Assembly (NCBI GenBank): GCA_013115135.1
Contig: JABANP010000015.1
Location: 248,001-312,000 of the forward strand
Direction of reading: 5' to 3'
DNA: 64,000 nt
Origin: Perkinsus olseni
Taxonomy: Eukaryota; Perkinsozoa; Perkinsida; Perkinsidae
Position numbers and translations under genes: made by a program. The notes beneath the pieces were generated by a model. That model made no database searches. It had not been told where the DNA came from and saw only the letters and a list, made by a program, of their open reading frames with translations. Positions 9,749 through 22,134 of the stretch are shown piece after piece; positions within the stretch are counted from its first letter, which is position 1, and every line of letters begins with the position of its first letter.

Positions 9749-11738
9749 ATGAGAGTCACTCGACCGCCTTTCCCCCTTTTGTTGTCTCTTGCCGTCGCTT
9801 TCCAGCCGGTACAGATCGCCAACGGTCCTATCTCAGGGGTGGTGGTAAAGAAAGATACCACATTACAGCAGCCTATCATGCAGGATGTGGAGATCTTCTT
9901 TGGAATCCGATATGCCGAACCCCCCGTAAAAGGATTGCGATTTCGACCTCCACAGCCCTATACGTTCCGGAAACTGGAACTCTACCCGGCCTATGGTTAC
10001 ACCTAGGAGTGCCTGCTTTCATGTTGACTCAGGTGTTGAAGGTGGTACTGGCCCCACTAGTGGTGAGGAGGATTGTCTCTTCCTCAACGTCTACCGGCCA
10101 TCTACTGTAGAGAATAGCACGTCCAAACTCCCAGTCATGTTCTGGATGTATGGTGGAGGTTATGTCAACGGCGACGCCTTGTCGATCAATGGTACAGCGT
10201 TGACAGCGACACACGACGTTATTGTTGTCACGGTGAACTACAGGCTGGGCCACTTGGGATTCTTCGGTTCCCAGAGCTCTCTTTCACAAGAAGGCACAAC
10301 TGGCAATTGGGGGACCTTGGATACTCAGCTAGGTCTGAAGTGGGTCCAACAGAATATCGAGGCCTTTGGTGGCGATAAGAACAGAGTCATGTTGTTTGGA
10401 GAGTCCGCCGGGGCGTTTACTGTTATGTGGCACATCGCAGCCCCGGGAAGTAAAGGCCTCTTCCACTCGGCCATTATGCAGTCTGGAACGACTTCGACTC
10501 CGTTGTTCTTCCAAAATCAGGCAGATGCTTTCAAATATTACGACTGGGTAGCGACCGATCTTGCAGGCTGTAGGGATGCCGATGATCTCGACTGCCTACG
10601 ACGAGTTGATCCACAGAAGTTGTCCTTACCGGACGGCATTCGTGTGGATGCAGCCCGTGCGCCAACTTGGGGATCGCCATTATTTCCCAATATGCCTGTA
10701 GGCCCTATTGCCGACGGTACGGCCCTCCCTGATATCCCCCTCCGGGTGGTTGAGAGTGGTAACCATAATGACGTGCCACTTATTATAGGCCTAAACAAGA
10801 ACGAAGGCTCGTTGTTCGCCTTCATAATACCGGATATGATCCCGGATCTCGAAGTGCCACTGACAGAGCGGGACGATCGCAAAGCCGTCAACTACTTCTT
10901 GCAGAACGAGACTGCTTCGCAGGAGTTGGAGAAGCTCTATTCTTTGGGGAGATACTCTTCTGTCTACGGCCCCGACAACGGTCCATTCGAGCAAGTCGCT
11001 TATCAAATAAGGGACGCTTTCTTCCACTGCTCCGGCCGACGCCTCGCCGATGCACTCAGGAGTAAGGCAAGGTCCCCCTTCTGGATGTACTCCTTTGACA
11101 AGTCAGACCTCTTCGGGGCTTTGAGTGAGCTGAAGCTCGGAGCATTCGTTGCGGCCTACGGGAATGTGACTCTGGATGAGCTGGGCACTTTCCACTCCGC
11201 AGAACTTCCCTTTGTATTCAAGAAGTTCGGTGAAGGTCCAGCCAACTTGTCATCCTCGGTCTCGTCAATAGTCTCGCTGTATATGGCCCATCCTCCTCGC
11301 CAGCCTGGTGACGCCTTCCATCGCATTAGCGATGCCTTCTCCTGCATGTGGTCTCATATGGCCTCCCATGGAAGTCCGACGAGTCCACAGCAACACTGCC
11401 CGGGATTATCTGATGGAGGCGTCCCTTCGTGGTTGCCTTACAACTCGAGCCTCGATGGCTCCCAGGCTCAGGGTGTCTACATGCACATCGGCGATAAGTT
11501 GAGCATGCAGGCTTGGAGATCCAACAACATCTACCCCGATAATGAGATGCCGTCTATTGAACAATGTCAATGGTGGGATGAGCACCCAGTGGGGTTCCAT
11601 GACCTTCGTGCTGATATTCCAATAACGACGACACCTCCCCCAACTCCCACCAGACCTGTATCGTCAGCCCGTTGCTGGGCTGCAGGGAACGTCATTTTGA
11701 TCTTGATATCGTTTGTTGTCTTGTCGCTGCTGGCATAA
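9749..11738 (+). CDS. Type-B carboxylesterase, copy 1 (frame break near N-terminus)
   Basis: A secreted or surface serine esterase of the cholinesterase/carboxylesterase alpha/beta-hydrolase family. The start at 9749 matches the MR start of the paralogues (an ATG two codons upstream also exists). Features: signal peptide, FFGIRYAEPP, EDCLFLNV, YGGGYVNG (oxyanion region), FGESAGA (Ser nucleophile), GLNKNEGSLF (Glu), FHSAELPFVF (His), and a Thr/Pro-rich stalk with a C-terminal hydrophobic stretch suggesting a GPI signal. Compared with the three paralogues, one extra base lies in about 9966-9978, between PPQPYT and PMVTP; the upstream frame stops at 10006 and the rest is in another frame. Everything else is intact over 1.7 kb, so this is either a sequencing error or a very young pseudogene. 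It pairs with copy 2: their 3' flanks and YGGG motif agree. Confidence 0.9.
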
Positions 11739-11998
11739 GATGAGTATATAATTGCTCAGATTCATTGTCTTTTCTCGACTGAACATGTCGGGATCCATTC
11801 ATTCTTTTAGTGAGCTCGGCTTCTAGGAGAGTGCTGTTCTAGTTCTGCAAGTGCATACTACTGCGCCACACTACGAACCCTGTATACAGCTATATAAACC
11901 CTATATGTATGTAGCTAGCTTACAGCTGGGATCACGGATATTTTCACACGGTTTCAAACACTTGTTTTGACATCGTTGAGAATGTTGCTGCAGCTCTA

Positions 11999-12776
11999 AT
12001 GGGATGCGTATTCGATTGTCTCACGTTCCAGCCGAAGGCTAGCTGCAAAAGCCTCTCCTACAGGGGCCTCAAGGATAGGGGCTCAAACTTTCTCTCGCCT
12101 CCCAGAGCTGGTTTCGTTTTGTTGGTGATTCCCGCGGCGCACAGATCACCGAGAAAGTTACCTAGTGAATACGCTGGGGCAGGCAATGTGCACTGCACAA
12201 TGGTATCTTCTCCGAGAACGCTCCTCGCTGCTGATTGATGTCAACGGCGCCCGACGCGGATTCCACCGAGACGATGGCTTGTGTCATTACAATTACGCCA
12301 ATGATCTGATGCAAGCCACCTTCCTCGGATCACCCCTTGGTGAGATTCCTTCTTGTCTGGCGGTCCGCCCGTGGCGAGTGTGTCTGTACATGCATGTGTC
12401 TCAGTCGTTGCCAGAGCGGAGCTGCCTCGATTGCAGCTCCCTGCCTAGCTACACCAGGCCGACTCGACCTGGCCGAATCTTGGTTATCAATCCTCACTGT
12501 ATTGCGTCACGAGGCGCAAGAAATTCCCTACTGGACGATAAGGACAAGAGCGAGCTCAAAAACAACCTGGTTCCATCTCTGAGTGATCTGGTCGATGCAA
12601 CTCCTTATAAGGTGAGCCTAGCTGATCCCCTGACAACTTATTACCTGCCCCATATCAATCTGAGATCCCAAGCGTCTCTTGGGCTACGTCATTCTGAGCT
12701 CCAAGGTCGAGCTGTGCTGGCTCACCTCCCCTCCAAGAAGGGTTCCTCGACACAGCAACAACCGCTTCAGTTGTAG
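11999..12776 (+). CDS. Possible unrecognised gene with MGC N-terminus
   Basis: Two overlapping plus-strand open frames (11999-12238 and 12165-12776) have some coding character but no family I know. The first begins MGCVFDC, which would be an N-myristoylation/palmitoylation signal. The second contains hydrophilic stretches ending in front of good donor sites (GTGAGA after GSPL near 12340; GTGAGC after ATPYK near 12613). A spliced gene joining the two is possible but I could not establish exons. It converges on the CLC gene. Treat as tentative. Confidence 0.25.
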
Positions 12777-13100
12777 GAGCTCCGCGAGGACCCGTTCAAA
12801 GCCAACGTTCAGTATGGCATACTAATCGCAACAACCAAACGTCGCAGCAGATTGGGAAGCAATTCACTGAGTTCTACCTGATATTAGCGAGGCTTCTGTA
12901 GCTCCTGGCCCGGGTTGGCCGGACACGCGGTACTTCGCCGCGGACTCGGACGGAATGCGTCGTCGGCATAGTAGGATAACGGTCGCATAAGATAAACCTT
13001 AGACCGGCTGAATGCACCGAACTCGGTATCATAGAAAGAGGTGGAAACACAACTTATCATACAACAACAATCGCCGGGAATCAATAATACGATATAGTGG

Positions 13101-15996
13101 TTAGTTGAACTTGTCTTTGTCGATGATGCCCAGCAGTGACGCACCGTTCACATGCGCTGGCATAAAACTGCCGCTGAGTGAACTGTTGCTTGCTTGTGTT
13201 GGTGGTGGCTCCGACAAACCATCTACGTCTATCACAGCAACTTGCTCCAAACCTAGCATTGTAAATATGAAATGCAAACGGGCAGCCGGCGTGTTTGGTC
13301 CAACAACGAGTGGGGACCAATCAATCAGGTCAGCGAGAGCTGTCCAGTCCACCAAAGTATATTCAGGATCCTCGCCCATCTCGTACGACTCAGACGTCAC
13401 CATTTCAAGATCGAGTGCCTTCGCCGTGCCACGGAGAACAGGGCGGCCGGCTTGGTACTGCACAACTGGGACGTAGGGATCGACAGGGGAGTGGTGCCTC
13501 ATCTGGTCCTTGGGCGGTTGAAGGTAATACCGAGCAACCTCTTCAAGTTCTCGCATAGTGGTTCCGCGAAGACACGCGACTTTCCGAGGGGTGACAGGAT
13601 CGAGCATGTCCTTAGCCGAAAGAGCGTACTGGTCATCTTGCAGCAGGGCAGGAGTGTACGGAAGCTCTCGAAAGATAAGCATTACATCATAGAAACTAGG
13701 CATCAGGGCGCCGTTGACCGTGTAGGCGACGAGGACTGCAGTGATGACGGGTACTAGCAGAGATAGGTTATTCGTGAGTTCGAAGACCACGACCGCAGTT
13801 GAGATGGTCCGGGTGAATCCTCCAGAAAGCGCCGCGGCTCCGATAATCGCGTAGGCATTCGCGGGCTTTTCGAAGGAGAACAGCTTGGTCGAATCGCCAA
13901 TTGTAAAGGTGACGAGGTAGTAAAACCTACGGGAAGAAATACGCGAGTGACTACAGCGACATAGCCCACCTGCCAAGCAACGCTCCAGCAAGGAAAGTGG
14001 GTGCGAAGACCCCAGCTGGCAGAGGAAGACAGATAGCTATGGCTATACCTAAGGTTGATCACCATGTTTTACAAGAGCTCAGCTGATGTGAGGCTTACCC
14101 AGTAACTTTATAATGAGAACGAAGAACAGAAAGCGATCCCAATCCAGAGGCCCTTGTGCAGAGAACAGCTCGTTGATCGTGAATTTATCACAGTTGCGAA
14201 GCCACGGAACGTAATAGTCGCAAGCGGCCACAAGGGCAGCAGACACCGCACAGAATAGGATCTGACCGAGCCCTGTTCCAATATTCTTTCTCCCTTTGGG
14301 AAACTGCACCTGTCGTTTCCTCGTTGTCTTGAACCTTTTAGTGTATTCCAGCATTTTCGTGAGAATCCACGCAAAGAGACCACCGGTAAGACCTGGCAGG
14401 GAGGCACGAGTGACCAATGGCAAGCGGCTGCGCAAAGCACTAAAGCCCTCAGCCTGAGAGATTTCCCACCTGCAACAACGCCTAACAAAGCAAAGTTAAT
14501 TAGCTCCCACGAAATATCCCAGGCAGGCAAGTTGTTGATGGGTTGGAAAAGATCGATCGTGTTTGAAGCCTGACAGGAAATATGTAGGGCGGAAAAGGTT
14601 CTTTCACCGAGGCTACCTGGAAGAGCTTGATGGTTATTGTGCAGCAAAGGACACAAACCATACTGGTCCACAGATGATGTACGACGAAGAAGGAAGCGGT
14701 TACTTCAATGGAGAACAACAGTGCACCGAATGGGCAACCGAACGTTGAGACCACACCACAGCAGACAGCGGCGCTAAGGACCTGGCAGACGGCTTCGACT
14801 CTATGCCTGGCTTCACAAGACTTTACCTGCATCCAGCGCGTTCGTGATTGGCGACAGGAGCGGAAAAGAGGAAGACTGGTGAGCATGTATGCTAGACAGC
14901 TGGCTATGTGTACGTAAGGGCCCTCTTTGCCAACCCATAGCCCACCTAACAAGACCACGCACAATAGGGCAACCACCAACAAGTTGGTTGGCTGGTGGCA
15001 CCAACCTTCTCCAACTGCGACTCACCAGCTTGGACTAAGGTGAGTCCAACACACTTGGCAACGAACGTCTTCGGTCCCAGTGTTCCAGGAAGGGAAGCAC
15101 CCCCGAGGATCGTCTTCACTTGAGGGATTCCGGAGCCAATCGCCTGAGCAGATAAGTGACGCCAACACACGTTGGGACTCAGTGAGTCAAACTCACTTCA
15201 GTCGAGAGCAGCTGGCAGACCAAGTAAGCCAGGACTACCATGACGACACTATAGAATATGTAGGACAGGGGGTAATCAAGTGTATCGAAGTCTTTGCATG
15301 CACCATCCCTCGAAGAATCACATGCTACTTTCATACGTGACGCCTTCAACCTGAACAACGACGGCGAGTACGAAACTCGAACGGCAAGCAGAAATTGTCC
15401 CACCATTCCTGTGTAACATCCATGCCGTAGCTCACCGCTGCATCAAGAACGGCAAGGACTGTGAGCAGGACCCAGAATTTGGTATGGAGCCGCTTGAGAA
15501 AACCTTTGCGGGTGCCCGCAGTGGCCCTAGAGCTGGTGAGGAAGACCTGAGAGAGAAGCTTCTCGACGACTCAGACCGGCTCATTGCTCACTCTCGGTTG
15601 ATCCGGAACATCATCATACGAAGAATAGAAATCTACGATGTTGAAGGCTCGGTGATAGTTTGTCCTCCGGGGACTGAAACAAAGGTCGCAGGTTCGATCC
15701 CGAGACACGGTAGCTAGAATGATCAAGATCACTACTCGCTGAAAACCTACCCACGCCCGGTTGGAATCCCCAGTGCATACATTTTTCTTTTGCTCAACTA
15801 GAGGCAGTTCCATGTCTCTGGATGCGCCGTTCTCCAAAGCGTTCTCACGATGTGACTCGAAAGAGCGCGGAGTCGGCGTCCGTCCATGCCCCTGTCTCGA
15901 GAGCAGAAAGAAAGGCTGCGGCGACTCGTTGGGGCGGCGAGACTCTATGCTTGACAGAGAGGACTGCCGTGCCACGGCACGAGTTGGTCGGTCCAT
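13101..15996 (-). CDS. CLC-type chloride channel, ten exons
   Basis: Conducts chloride across a membrane as a homodimer; intracellular CBS domains regulate gating. Ten exons join in frame: 15996-15755, 15673-15592, 15546-15372, 15324-15197, 15143-15026, 14945-14617, 14569-14470, 14392-14099, 14048-13970 and 13926-13101. They sum to 2373 nt (790 residues), with GT-AG introns of 41-80 nt or so. Signatures: GSGIPQVKT (helix D), GKEGPYVH with the gating Glu, FGCPFGALLFSIEVTASFF, LPAGVFAPTFLAGALLGR and GGFTRTISTAVVVFELT, then about 250 residues with CBS-like sequence to the stop at 13101. The residue after the first Glu of helix H is Val, as in ClC-0/1/2 channels, not the proton Glu of exchangers. 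The Arg/Ser-rich N-terminus makes the exact start uncertain (an ATG at about 16083 is an alternative). Confidence 0.92.
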
Positions 15997-16155
15997 GGGA
16001 GGGAAAGATGGAGGCCCACAGAGCCTTGAACCTACTTGCAACTCCACAAAGTAAAGTCTCCACCTAGCAACGGCATGACTCATGCCGCATGAGCCGAGCT
16101 TGGCCCGAGTTTGATACTGATCACCTTTACAACAAGCTTTCCTTCTGTTAGAGCT

Positions 16156-16590
16156 TCAGGCAACATCCAATAACGCAAAGTCTAGCCCGACTTTTGAAAT
16201 AGTAATCAGAATAATCACACTGGCTGCTGTGTCCCGTTGCTTCACCATTGCAACCGGTACATATAGTCTTTTAGTAGCGTGACCAAAGAACTGGTTATAT
16301 ACACGCATGAGCACCATATTCGACACTTGGGGAGAGAAGATAGACGGCTTCCGGGCAGGACGGTATGGTCGATAAGGAGTCATCTGAACGCAGATACTAG
16401 CAAGACTAGGCTGGCATTTAGCAGACATCGACGGCTCTGGTCTATTTCTGCAACAACTCACTCCAGCTGCTGCCCTCCGTGTATCGTAAAGCATCTCCTC
16501 TTGTGCTCTAGATACCTCTCTACTCGCCATGGTCACAGCGACACAGGCGGACGCTACTCCGGTAGCCCATGGTACGAACGCGAACGCCAT
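16156..16590 (-). CDS. Small unrecognised protein, one intron
   Basis: Not recognised. An exon 16590-16462 (43 codons) ends before a GTGAGT donor; a CAG acceptor at 16384 continues in frame to a stop at 16156, giving about 118 residues. The N-terminus is hydrophobic (FAFVPWATGVASACVAVT) followed by a charged stretch; a short basic Pro/Tyr/Arg-rich segment (PYRPYRPARK) and a second hydrophobic patch near the C-terminus follow. This would suit a small mitochondrial or ER membrane protein, but that is inference. The region from 16600 to 17018 holds nothing recognisable. Confidence 0.4.
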   Translation of the reverse strand: MAFAFVPWATGVASACVAVTMASREVSRAQEEMLYDTRRAAAGVSCCRNRPEPSMSAKCQPSLASICVQMTPYRPYRPARKPSIFSPQVSNMVLMRVYNQFFGHATKRLYVPVAMVKQRDTAASVIILITISKVGLDFALLDVA

Positions 16591-17018
16591 ACTTCAACAG
16601 TATATTGAATCAAGAAAAATCCTGACAACGTTCTGTCAAGGATTCCAAGGAATCCCTGCGGAGGCGAGACGGTGAGAAGCTCTGCCGGCGGAAAGAAGAT
16701 GATACACCGTCTGAATTTGGGCTATCAGCCACTCCCATTGGGATCAACTAGAGCGCAAGACAGCAGCAGCAAGTGCTCCAAATAGGGGGCAAGTATGTGA
16801 ATGTCGCAAAAAATATTCGGTCACTAGCGATTCGGGAGTACCGCCACTGGGCAAAAAGTATCCGTTAAAACGAGAAGCGCGGAGTCTCTTGTCAGTGACG
16901 CCCGTTAACGTTTACAGGCTTGTTGAAATTGACACGATGGTAGGCTCGACCAGTCCGTAGGACAGAAGGTAGATGATTCACGTCGTACAAGGGGACGTGG
17001 TTGAGTGATGATTGCCTG

Positions 17019-20000
17019 TTAAAGCTCGGACCAGGGCCGATCCTCTCCGGATGTGTTACCCTGGGAATCTACCAAGCCGTGGCCTACTTTGGGGAGGCCA
17101 CTGGCATTAGAAAAGAAAGAAGGAACCCCGAGGCTCTGATTGTGGACGTGAGACAAGCCATCGTTGACCTCGCGCCCGAGCTCTCGTTCCACCTCAGGTG
17201 GAGGTACAGTGAATGACGGCGGACTGACGACATCCGGCCGCTTCGCCGTCTCCTCGTGGGAGCTTGCATGGCTCGGCTTGGAGGCATCATGCTGATCATC
17301 GAGGTTGTCGATACTGACGCCCATAGTTCGAGCGATTCCCTCTATCAGGCTCCTGACTCGATGGATCTTGCCGTGTGTCGCCTGAGGAGTACATCGTAAC
17401 GACAAGGCAGGGACTAGCATTTGAGTGATTACTTCCTTCTTAAAGGCTGGCGGCTCCTTCAGGCTCAGGTGTTCCTGCTTAGCTGAGACGTCGTCCCACC
17501 ACCTCTGGAGCTGAGAGAGGAAAGTAGCCCCAAGGAGAGCTTGGTCAAGACCAGGATAACCTCTAGCATGCCAGTTTAGTCGATACTCACATTGTCGAGC
17601 AAAGTCCTCGCCTTTTCCTTCTTGGCCGGGCCATCGTCCCTGCTCCCTCCGTGGGCCTCTATCCGTGCAACAAGGGTATGTAACTGCCAGTACAGTAAGT
17701 TCGGCTTGACCCCCAGTTAGGGGTGAATCGGAGGTAACATACGACCTACCTGCTGGAGTTGATCAACTGCCCAGCTCTTAGTCTCGCCTCGGTACTCGAG
17801 CTCTCTACCCTTCTCCAGAAGCGGTGCTAGCGCGTCATCGATCGCTCTAAGGCAACCCGACACAACCTTCGAGCTGCCCGCCAGCAAGTTCTCCGAAAAC
17901 GCTGTCGCTGCGATGGAGCCGGCTACTTGAACGCCATCCCCACTCACTCTGTCTGGCTGATGATTTCCTCCGCGGTCGCGTCACGGCCCTTTTCGACGAT
18001 ACCCTCAGTCTCGTGCAGCACAGTACGGATATGACTGAGCTCCTCCTCAGCTGCCACGAGAGTATAGATCTCAGAATCTGCAGAAGGCAAACCTGATGCA
18101 ACGGAGGGTGAGGGAAAGACGGATCCTCACCCGAGGGCATCTCGAGTGGCGTACATCTTCGACTCGAGACGATCCATCGCCTCTAAAACCGTATTAGCAT
18201 CCTGAAATCACAACCGAGGTGAGACTGGCTCGGGGCTCGTCGTATCCACTGCAATAGGGCTCACCTGATCTCGTCGATCCCACTCGTCCAACCTCAACTT
18301 GGCATCTTCCAGCTCGGCAGCTCTCATGGGCGGGGGAGCCATAGCGCCGAAATCCAGGTGTTTGACCTACAACCCGACGCTTCCCCGTCGACAGCGAGCG
18401 AGCCAGCGAAACAAGAACCCGCAGTGGGGTAGAAAGCCATAGTCACCTGGATGAACTCGGTCGTCGCAGCAGACAGGGTTATGATGCCATTCTGGTCCCC
18501 TCTCGCCACCAGTCTCAACGACTTCGCTGCCCCCGAGAGAGGCTATCTCGTACCTGACGGTAAAGATAATCATCGATGGAGCGTCGAAAGATTGACAATG
18601 TCGATTTGACATCACGAACGGAGAGTGTCGCAAGCTCCGAGTTGAGACTGCTTCCGGAGCCATGAAGGCGGACAAGGAACGCTCACCGGAGGGAGTCACA
18701 CTACTCACCGCTCGATGGCTTGGGACTTCCGATCGGTTGAGCCTCGAAGGTCGCTCTCGAAGACGGTGAGGATCCCTCTCCCGCCCTGGGGCACCGGCAC
18801 TTCGAGTTCGTTGTGGAACTGCAGCTTCTGCCCAGCCTCCGCTATCAAAAAACGGTCATCTGAGTGAAAATGACATCGCCCATAACCGCTCACCGGCATA
18901 GTGGAGCCACCGACGTGAACCTGGCGACTACTCACCTGATCCCCTCCCACCCAACGGTATAGGTTCGGTGATGGCTGTCCTTGAGCCAAATCCGACGGTT
19001 GCCCTTGAGGCTGGGATCACGCTCGATGAGGGAATGATTGGACGCACACACTGCTGCTCCCTTGCTCGGAGCCTCATCCCCATTCAAGTGCCTCCCTAGG
19101 GGGATTTTACGCCCAGCTAGCAGCAGTACCTGACCCTCAACATGGCAAACACAGGAGACCTGAGGATGCCTCGAGCAGGGTACGGAAAGCCGAGCCGAAA
19201 GCACGCGTCTTCGCAGTGGTGGCGATTCTTCGGGTCCTACCTGGGTCTCAAGATGCTCCTGGACGACAGGTATCCTCGAGCCCTCCACCGACCAGCTCAA
19301 TTCCCATCACATCTTCCCATGCTAAACGGCCCGCTAAATCACTGATTCTCTTCGTCAGGTCCGAGACTGCCTTTTCGAACTCTTCTCGAGTGACCTTCAT
19401 GGAGAGGTCCTCCCCGTTATAAAGTGACTCCACAGTAAACACCGCCTCGTGGTTCGCGCTGAGTATCCCTCTCACAGTGGCCGCCTGCAACTCCAGTCGC
19501 CTCCGCGCCTTCTCCCTTGCAGCACCCTTGGGTATCTCGCCGTGCTTACTCTCAAAACTCCTCAGTGCTGCCTCCGCCAATCGACGGTCCATCAGCAAAG
19601 TGCCGACAGTTTCGTCGGACACACACGGGCCCATCAGGCTGACGTCCGCTATGAGCCTCCGACTGCTCCTCAGGAGACCTCGCGTCTCTTCCCTGCCGAA
19701 TCTGACTTTGCACATCTCCGTATGACCAGCGCCAACATCCACCATAACCTCCGTCCTGGTCCTCTCGGTCGAGGCTAAGAAATCTTGGGATCGTACAACT
19801 GCAGCCGCCACGGCTTCCGTAACCAGACCGTCCACCCGTAGCCCAGCCAGCTCCTGCGGCGTGCAGCAGGGCTCGTCTCTGACGCTGGCCCGCAGACGCT
19901 GGTACGGTTAGAACCACTGGCCGGGGGCTTCGAGGAAAGCCACACTTTGGCATTCCGGAGGGACTGCGCTACCAGCTCCTCTGCCCGTAGCAGAGTCCCA

Positions 20001-20329
20001 TTCACCACAGCTGGAGTGCTTTCGAAGTGCGCTATCTCTGGCCCCGAGAAAACCTTCGAGGGCTTCCTCGAGGCATCGGAAAGGGCTTGAGACCCGAATG
20101 CTCTAACGTCGTGGGCAAAACTGACCGCAGTTGCCGTTGATCGCTCCGAGAGGGAATTCACGACCAAGTCAGCGCCGTGCTCTCCCACAGTGGCAATCTT
20201 GAGAGAATAGCTCCCGAAGTCGATGCCTGTCGGAAGCTCAGGCTCCTGCTCTAGCGCTAAGGCAGCTAGCAGTAGGAAAGTGAAAAAGAACAGCTTCGCA
20301 TGACAGAATGGATGCCGAAGGGCGGCCAT
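17019..20329 (-). CDS. ER HSP70-like chaperone of the GRP170/HYOU1/Lhs1 type
   Basis: An ER-lumen large HSP70 relative and nucleotide-exchange factor for BiP. The ATG at 20329 opens a signal peptide (residues about 7-24, rich in Phe/Leu/Ala) and then GIDFGSYSLKIA, the phosphate-1 motif of the ATPase. Downstream exons carry DVGAGHTEM, RIPVVQEHLE, LGRHLNGDEAPSKGAA, a beta-domain, and the long alpha-helical C-terminus (LRLDEWDRRDQ; LEAMDRLESKMYATRD; LVAAEEELSHIRTVL; SWAVDQLQQ; WWDDVSAKQEHL). About ten exons with small GT-AG introns are evident. One extra G in the run complementary to 19281-19283 breaks the frame inside ELVGGGSRIP. Another junction near 18900 does not resolve cleanly. The protein ends PWSEL, possibly a non-standard ER-retention tail. 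It is 71 bp downstream of the next gene. Confidence 0.85.
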
Positions 20330-20400
20330 GAGAAGCAAGCAACTGGTCCGAAAGTCAGCACAAGCCCACCAGATGCAACGCAACTGCATGCTGGAGAGGA

Positions 20401-21993
20401 TCACATGACAACACAGCACCTCTTATGAGCAACAGCAGTCTTGGGTGGCGGCGGTGGAGGAGGAGGGACGGCCTCCTTGGCCGCGCGCACGTCTTTAGGG
20501 GCCTCATGGGGAGTAATGAGACCTTCCTCCAGCGGCACCTTCTTTTCTTTTTCTCACGGAGTGGCACGGCGCGGGAACGATACTCGAAGGGAACTTCAGC
20601 GTCTGAATACTCCACAGGTGGTAAGGCCACCTCCAAGTGGATGTCCGACACAGAGCTGCCTCTTACGCTGGCCCCCAATGCATCAACACTGAAGTGGCTA
20701 GGGCACATCGACACGTCGTCATATTCGGCATCTTCGAGATGCCGTTGGCCGCTAGAGGTGTCAGAATAAGAATAGTAGCCGCTCTCTCCCTGATAGAATG
20801 AATCATCGGCATCATCCGTCCCTCCTGACTCTCGTCTAACGGCGTCATCCGACTGGCTCCTAGACTCGTCATCATATTCTTCACGCCCCGGTGTTTGGTT
20901 CTCCCTCGCGGGATCTGACGACTCCGTCACGAAGCTCGTCGCAACGCTGTCGTCGACAGCTCGTTGCCTTCGAGCCACGCCCGGACGGTCACCTCCAGTA
21001 GGGCCCTCAGCGGGCAACTGCCGTGCCAGATGACGGGGCAGTCTCTCACTGCTCCTCCGAGCCAGCTCCCCAGCACTGCCTATGGAATCAGCGAGAGAAC
21101 TAAGCACGCTCCCCCGCGGAGATCCGTCCCCGACAGTATCCTCCTCGAGGCCCAACTCGAGTGTTGGACGAACCTTATCAACGGTGTCATCGTACTCATC
21201 TTCGTGATCGCCCGGACTGTACCGGGTAGCAGCGAGTAGCGATCGAGAGGTGGCGGCTGCTGATGCTCCCTCGGACACTCGAGGCGTGTCCCCAGCCAAG
21301 ATCTCAGGCAGGCCCCTCTCCTCCCGTTCCTCGCTCCACATCCTCGCTGCCTAAGATAGAGATACATCGTCTGCTGAGGGAAACAACGGTGACTACGGAA
21401 CGCTTCGGCTATACAGTAAGACGAAACTCGAACAAGCCTTACCGTCCTCGCCTTCTCCTCCTCGTTCTGTCTATGCATGGCCTCCAACGCAGCCTCCACT
21501 TCCAACTCTCTCCTCTCGATAGCAGAGTTTCGACGCGTCAGGTTCGCCATCAAGTCGTCGATACTCGCATCCAGCTCAGCCGTCGGACTTGGGAGAAGGA
21601 AACCATCCTCTCTTTCACAGGCTGCGCTGGTAGCGACTCTAAAGAGTATCTCGGGCGGACACTGGTCGCTCGCTGCCTCGCCACATTCTCATCAGCCGAG
21701 CACCAATCGTCATCAGTGGACGATCCAAGAGGCATGTCCGGTGTCAGGGAAGCTCTTTTGGGCCCCTCCCACGGAGCCTTTCCTGGATAATCACCGCTGC
21801 CCCTATCATAACCCTCAGGCCCAGGACCCCTAACGAACCCGAACGGCCTCCTCGGACGACCCTGAGGCCTCTCCCCAGTAGCATCTCCTCGGAGTTCAAG
21901 ACCCCGCCTGACCCGCAGTACCTCAGCCCAGCTCATACGAGCCACTGCATCCGGGTCGATAACACTGGGTGTAGCGATACCGAGGCTCGTCAT
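20401..21993 (-). CDS. Disordered acidic coiled-coil protein with CAAX box
   Basis: No family recognised. The N-terminal exon (from the ATG at 21993) is Arg/Gly/Pro-rich. The next contains a predicted coiled coil (RRNSAIERRELEVEAALEAM) and ends before a GTAAGG donor near 21440. A third exon from about 21353 encodes a long acidic, Ser/Asp/Tyr-rich disordered region. Near 20545-20565 the frame changes, either by a 66-nt intron with an AAG acceptor or by an indel in a purine run; the new frame gives a basic, poly-Pro segment ending HKRCCVVM. CVVM is a CAAX motif after basic residues, so the protein is probably prenylated and membrane-bound. A second unresolved frame change lies near 21680-21700. 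It is head-to-tail with GRP170 and PEX3. Confidence 0.6.
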
Positions 21994-22134
21994 GAGAGGG
22001 GCATCGGAGAGAAAAGACCTTGATCAGCCGTCGGTTACCCCCGACCTCCGTGGCAACGCAAGTGGCCATCCACGATAAAAATGAAACAATAAGAGCAAAA
22101 ACCCCATCCGGACGAGTCGTCCAGCAACACTAAT

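Noticed and set aside
15685..15715. tRNA-like B box (GGTTCGATCCC) suggesting a tRNA gene
   Set aside because: The bases around it do not form a T-stem or acceptor stem and no A box or anticodon arm fits upstream. The site lies inside the first intron of the CLC gene, whose splicing explains the open frame on the other strand.
15571..16083. A 170-codon minus-strand frame read straight through as one protein
   Set aside because: It includes two CLC introns; the splice sites join its parts to the CLC protein in frame.
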